DNA from: Bacteroidaceae bacterium
GTDB lineage: Bacteria > Bacteroidota > Bacteroidia > Bacteroidales > Bacteroidaceae
NCBI GenBank assembly: GCA_017472905.1
Contig: JAFUNW010000007.1
Location: forward strand, 1 to 7,910
DNA: 7,910 nt
Direction of reading: 5' to 3'
Shown: one piece after another, positions 5,866 to 7,910 of the stretch
Numbering within the stretch: position 1 is the stretch's first letter
Layout of the letters: every line of letters starts with the position of its first letter
Notes under the pieces: generated by a model
The model's database searches: none
What the model was told of the DNA's origin: nothing
What the model saw: only the letters and a program-made list of their open reading frames with translations
Position numbers and translations under genes: made by a program

Positions 5866-7910
5866 TTATTTTTCGCTATCGCTCAACAACTCGTCTGTGA
5901 CAGGGCGAACAGTGCGGCCGTAGAAGCGGTAGCTCCAATTGTTCCAGTTGTCGTAGCCATCGTAGAAGTAGAGGCTGAACGCGCCGAGGCCGCGGCTGCG
6001 CCCGTTCAACGAAGCAGACCAGTAGAGGCCGACCGAGCCACGGTAGTTGAGGCCCGTACCGTAGCGGTCGCCCGCGGCGGGCAAGAAGATGCTGTTGCCG
6101 TTGGGACCGGTGACGAGCTGACCGTTCACGCCGTTTTGGGTTATCCATTTCCAAGAGCATTTGATAACGAGTTCTCTAGATTCACTCCATGTCGGCATAC
6201 GCCAACTACCTCCCCAATGTGCACGAGCGGCATCGTATTGCGTACCACCGATATCGAAACCGATGTTAGCAAATTCAGTATCACCATCCAAATCATCCAA
6301 ATAATATTGATAGGTCAATAGAGAATAGTTACTCTTCTCTTCCGTTTCCCCCCAAGCATAATAATCACCATATTCTTCCGGTGAATATGCTCCGACATTG
6401 CAACAAGACCACTTCACACCAGTCCCCAAATCAATGGCATGGGGATGATTGCCATCGGGACAGAGAGTCGGTTTTTCTGTTTTTACTGTCAACGTGGCTT
6501 CATCCAAAGCCTCGCCCGCTTTATCTACGATACGGGCCGTAAGATTACAATTCTTCATCTCTGTCGCACGGGTTGATGCCGATTCCTTGGGCGAAGGCGT
6601 CCACTCCACAGAAACTTTTCCTTCTGCATCTGCCACAGCAAACTCGCTACTCAAATCACCACTTTCAGCCTCAAAATTCACCAAAGCAAACGGACATGGG
6701 TAATATTCGTGGGTTATGGAACAAAAAGACTCCACAATAAACTCAGCTTTCACCTTCTCACCTTTCTTCACTTCCACGTTGTTCTCCGGTGAAAGGCAAC
6801 GAATACGCGAAGGTGCGTCAAAAAGCAAACGGTCTTTCACCGGATTGAAAAGAGGCGATTCATAAAGGTCCGTCTGCCAACCAAAAATATCCAATCCAAG
6901 TCCCAAACGAAGATCCATCCCGTTATGGGTTTGAGCTTGCCATCCTACGTGGTTATTGCCATCGGCAGAAAGACGAGTGCCGGCTTCTACCGAAGATTTG
7001 ATATAGGGACGAGGCTCAGCCCAAGGACCGAAAAACTTATATAATTCAATTTCGATACGAGGATAGTAGGAAACCTTAGCTTCGGCTGATGCTTCGGCTT
7101 CGAACGTAGGAGGATAGACCTCAAACGAAGGAGTCACATCCGGACCTAAAGGTTGTGCACCGGATTCCGGTGTCCACTCTACCCCCATACTCACTTCATT
7201 CCCCATCTTTACACCGACAGTAGCATCCGCACGACCCTCCGACTCAAACAAGGTGTATCCGCCCAAATGGGTATCCACATTCAAGAATACAGGAACATTA
7301 CCGACCATAAACTTGAACGTTCGGGTGGGAAAAATATTCTCTTTCATAATCTCATCGTTCTCCTCTCGGTATTCATATTCATACCGATAATGGAGCTTCA
7401 TATCCACCTCCACTCCACCGGTGAGACGATAACTGAAACGCTTGATATCTCCCTTACGGCGAACTTCCGTAATCTGTTTTTCTCCGAAATTGAAAAAGAA
7501 CTCACCTTGCAAGCCGGCATCGAAGCTGCATTTTTCCCAGTAAAGGCGACCGGCAGCTCCGGAAAGAATATCTTCATCATCGAAATCGGTATGAAAGCTC
7601 CACAGTGTATCTCCGTTTTGAAAATAGGCACGCGTATGCCCCTCTCGCCGATACAACTCCGTATAATGGCCATCAGCATCTATCGTTCCATAAGAAACCG
7701 GAGTATAGATTGGAGAACCATCGGAACTGCGGGTTGAAGCTGACGGATCGGTACTTAAAGTAAAACTGATGTTGCGAAACAAATCACACATGTTTCCTTG
7801 GGAAGTCTGCATTTGGAGCGTATTACCGCTGGCATTCACACTCTCAATCACCCGAATATCGTAGTCATACTCTTGAGGAAGTACGATGGCTTGATACGAA
7901 GAAACCGAAG
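5866..7910 (-). CDS. FISUMP-domain protein, 5' end missing (partial)
   Basis: The frame is open to the right edge and reads on upstream of the GTG at 7849-7851, so the true start and any signal peptide lie outside the window; 680 residues are visible, ending in TAA. Numbering from the first visible full codon, residues 1-370 are beta-rich with alternating polar/aromatic stretches (for example YRYEYEYREEN, and ASAEAKVSYYPRIEIEL), family not recognised. Residues ~374-477 look like a bacterial Ig-like domain (GKVSVEWTPSP, then LTARIVDKAGEAL). Residues ~483-673 match the FISUMP/DUF1566 type of C-type-lectin-like fold: IDLGTGVKWSCCNVGA, GDYYAWGET, GGSWRMPT, YWSAS and the terminal GRTVRPV. Such proteins in Bacteroidota are usually exported or lipid-anchored; location here is inferred. 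The function is unknown; ligand binding by the C-terminal fold is plausible. The last ~250 coding bases are strikingly GC-rich. The downstream neighbour is the interrupted GH127 gene, 118 bp away on the same strand. Confidence 0.88.
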   Translation of the reverse strand, partial: SVSSYQAIVLPQEYDYDIRVIESVNASGNTLQMQTSQGNMCDLFRNISFTLSTDPSASTRSSDGSPIYTPVSYGTIDADGHYTELYRREGHTRAYFQNGDTLWSFHTDFDDEDILSGAAGRLYWEKCSFDAGLQGEFFFNFGEKQITEVRRKGDIKRFSYRLTGGVEVDMKLHYRYEYEYREENDEIMKENIFPTRTFKFMVGNVPVFLNVDTHLGGYTLFESEGRADATVGVKMGNEVSMGVEWTPESGAQPLGPDVTPSFEVYPPTFEAEASAEAKVSYYPRIEIELYKFFGPWAEPRPYIKSSVEAGTRLSADGNNHVGWQAQTHNGMDLRLGLGLDIFGWQTDLYESPLFNPVKDRLLFDAPSRIRCLSPENNVEVKKGEKVKAEFIVESFCSITHEYYPCPFALVNFEAESGDLSSEFAVADAEGKVSVEWTPSPKESASTRATEMKNCNLTARIVDKAGEALDEATLTVKTEKPTLCPDGNHPHAIDLGTGVKWSCCNVGAYSPEEYGDYYAWGETEEKSNYSLLTYQYYLDDLDGDTEFANIGFDIGGTQYDAARAHWGGSWRMPTWSESRELVIKCSWKWITQNGVNGQLVTGPNGNSIFLPAAGDRYGTGLNYRGSVGLYWSASLNGRSRGLGAFSLYFYDGYDNWNNWSYRFYGRTVRPVTDELLSDSEK
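5889..6138 (-). other. GC-rich 3' cassette of the FISUMP gene, variable-region-like
   Basis: By hand count bases 5881-6120 are about 63% G+C (151 of 240), against about 47% over 6121-6300 and 40% over 6301-6420 in the same gene. The change is abrupt near 6140, between the codons for KWITQ and NGVNG. In the 60 codons from 6060 to 5881, 38 end in C. The encoded loops are rich in N, G, R, S, D, Y and W (NGRSRGLG, then DGYDNWNNWSY), set between the conserved YWSAS and VRPV elements. This resembles the variable C-terminal end of C-type-lectin-fold proteins, including targets of diversity-generating retroelements. However, the high GC3 also covers the probably invariant GPNGNSIFLPAAG segment, so a distinct cassette origin or recombination between paralogues explains it at least as well. 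No template repeat or reverse transcriptase is in the window. Confidence 0.5.

Larger units (their letters stand above)
5765..5875. repeat. 12-bp direct repeats bracketing the FISUMP/GH127 gap
   Basis: TTTTATTTTTCG occurs at 5765-5776 and again at 5864-5875, the second copy covering the FISUMP stop codon. The octamer CGCTTCGC also occurs twice, at 5780-5787 (inside the second hairpin) and 5856-5863. The 12-mer is of low complexity, so chance is possible. I see no transposase or target-site structure between the copies. Confidence 0.35.

Noticed and set aside
5876..6160. Minus-strand Arg/Leu-rich open frame of 94 codons overlapping the FISUMP 3' end
   Set aside because: It is an alternative frame kept open by the GC-rich segment; its composition (many RR, LL, PL) is typical of such a shadow.
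7153..7737. Plus-strand open frame of 194 codons within the FISUMP gene
   Set aside because: Antisense shadow of a continuous minus-strand coding region, with no domain or start signal.
5866..7910. A complete diversity-generating retroelement in the window
   Set aside because: No reverse transcriptase, accessory gene or template repeat is seen; only the target-like C-terminus is present.

Overview
The window looks like chromosomal DNA from a Bacteroidota species, most likely Bacteroides. The basis is a secreted GH127-type glycosidase with a long multidomain C-terminal extension and a sorting-tail-like end, a FISUMP-domain surface-type protein, the absence of recognisable Shine-Dalgarno sequences before the starts, and AT-rich gaps. 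Species cannot be fixed from this sequence. Every gene I accept lies on the minus strand, so transcription runs from the right edge to the left.

In transcription order: (1) 7910-5866 is the 3' part of a large FISUMP-domain gene whose start lies beyond the window. It encodes beta-rich modules, an Ig-like domain and a C-terminal FISUMP/C-type-lectin-like domain. The last ~250 coding bases are sharply more GC-rich than the rest of the gene. (2) A 118-bp gap holds two GC-rich hairpins that share complementary CCCGC/GCGGG arms. (3) 5747-2571 is one long reading frame for a beta-L-arabinofuranosidase-type enzyme (GH127, formerly DUF1680), interrupted by a single in-frame TAG at codon 290. Translation of family-like sequence resumes directly after the TAG in the same frame, and all recognisable metal-binding and catalytic positions lie downstream of it, so the gene is annotated as a pseudogene unless the TAG is read through or is a sequencing error. 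(4) 2513-1179 is an intact DEAD-box RNA helicase with a DbpA-type C-terminal RNA-binding domain. (5) 1054-350 is an intact TraX-family membrane protein. The left 349 bases are AT-rich with no supported gene.

The two right-hand genes are accessory, cell-envelope or glycan-related functions. The two left-hand genes are an RNA helicase and a membrane acyltransferase-like protein. Nothing in the sequence ties the four into one pathway. I found no mobile element, CRISPR array, tRNA, rRNA or reverse transcriptase. The two most interesting signals are the compositionally distinct, possibly diversifiable 3' cassette of the FISUMP gene and the lone in-frame amber codon in the glycosidase.
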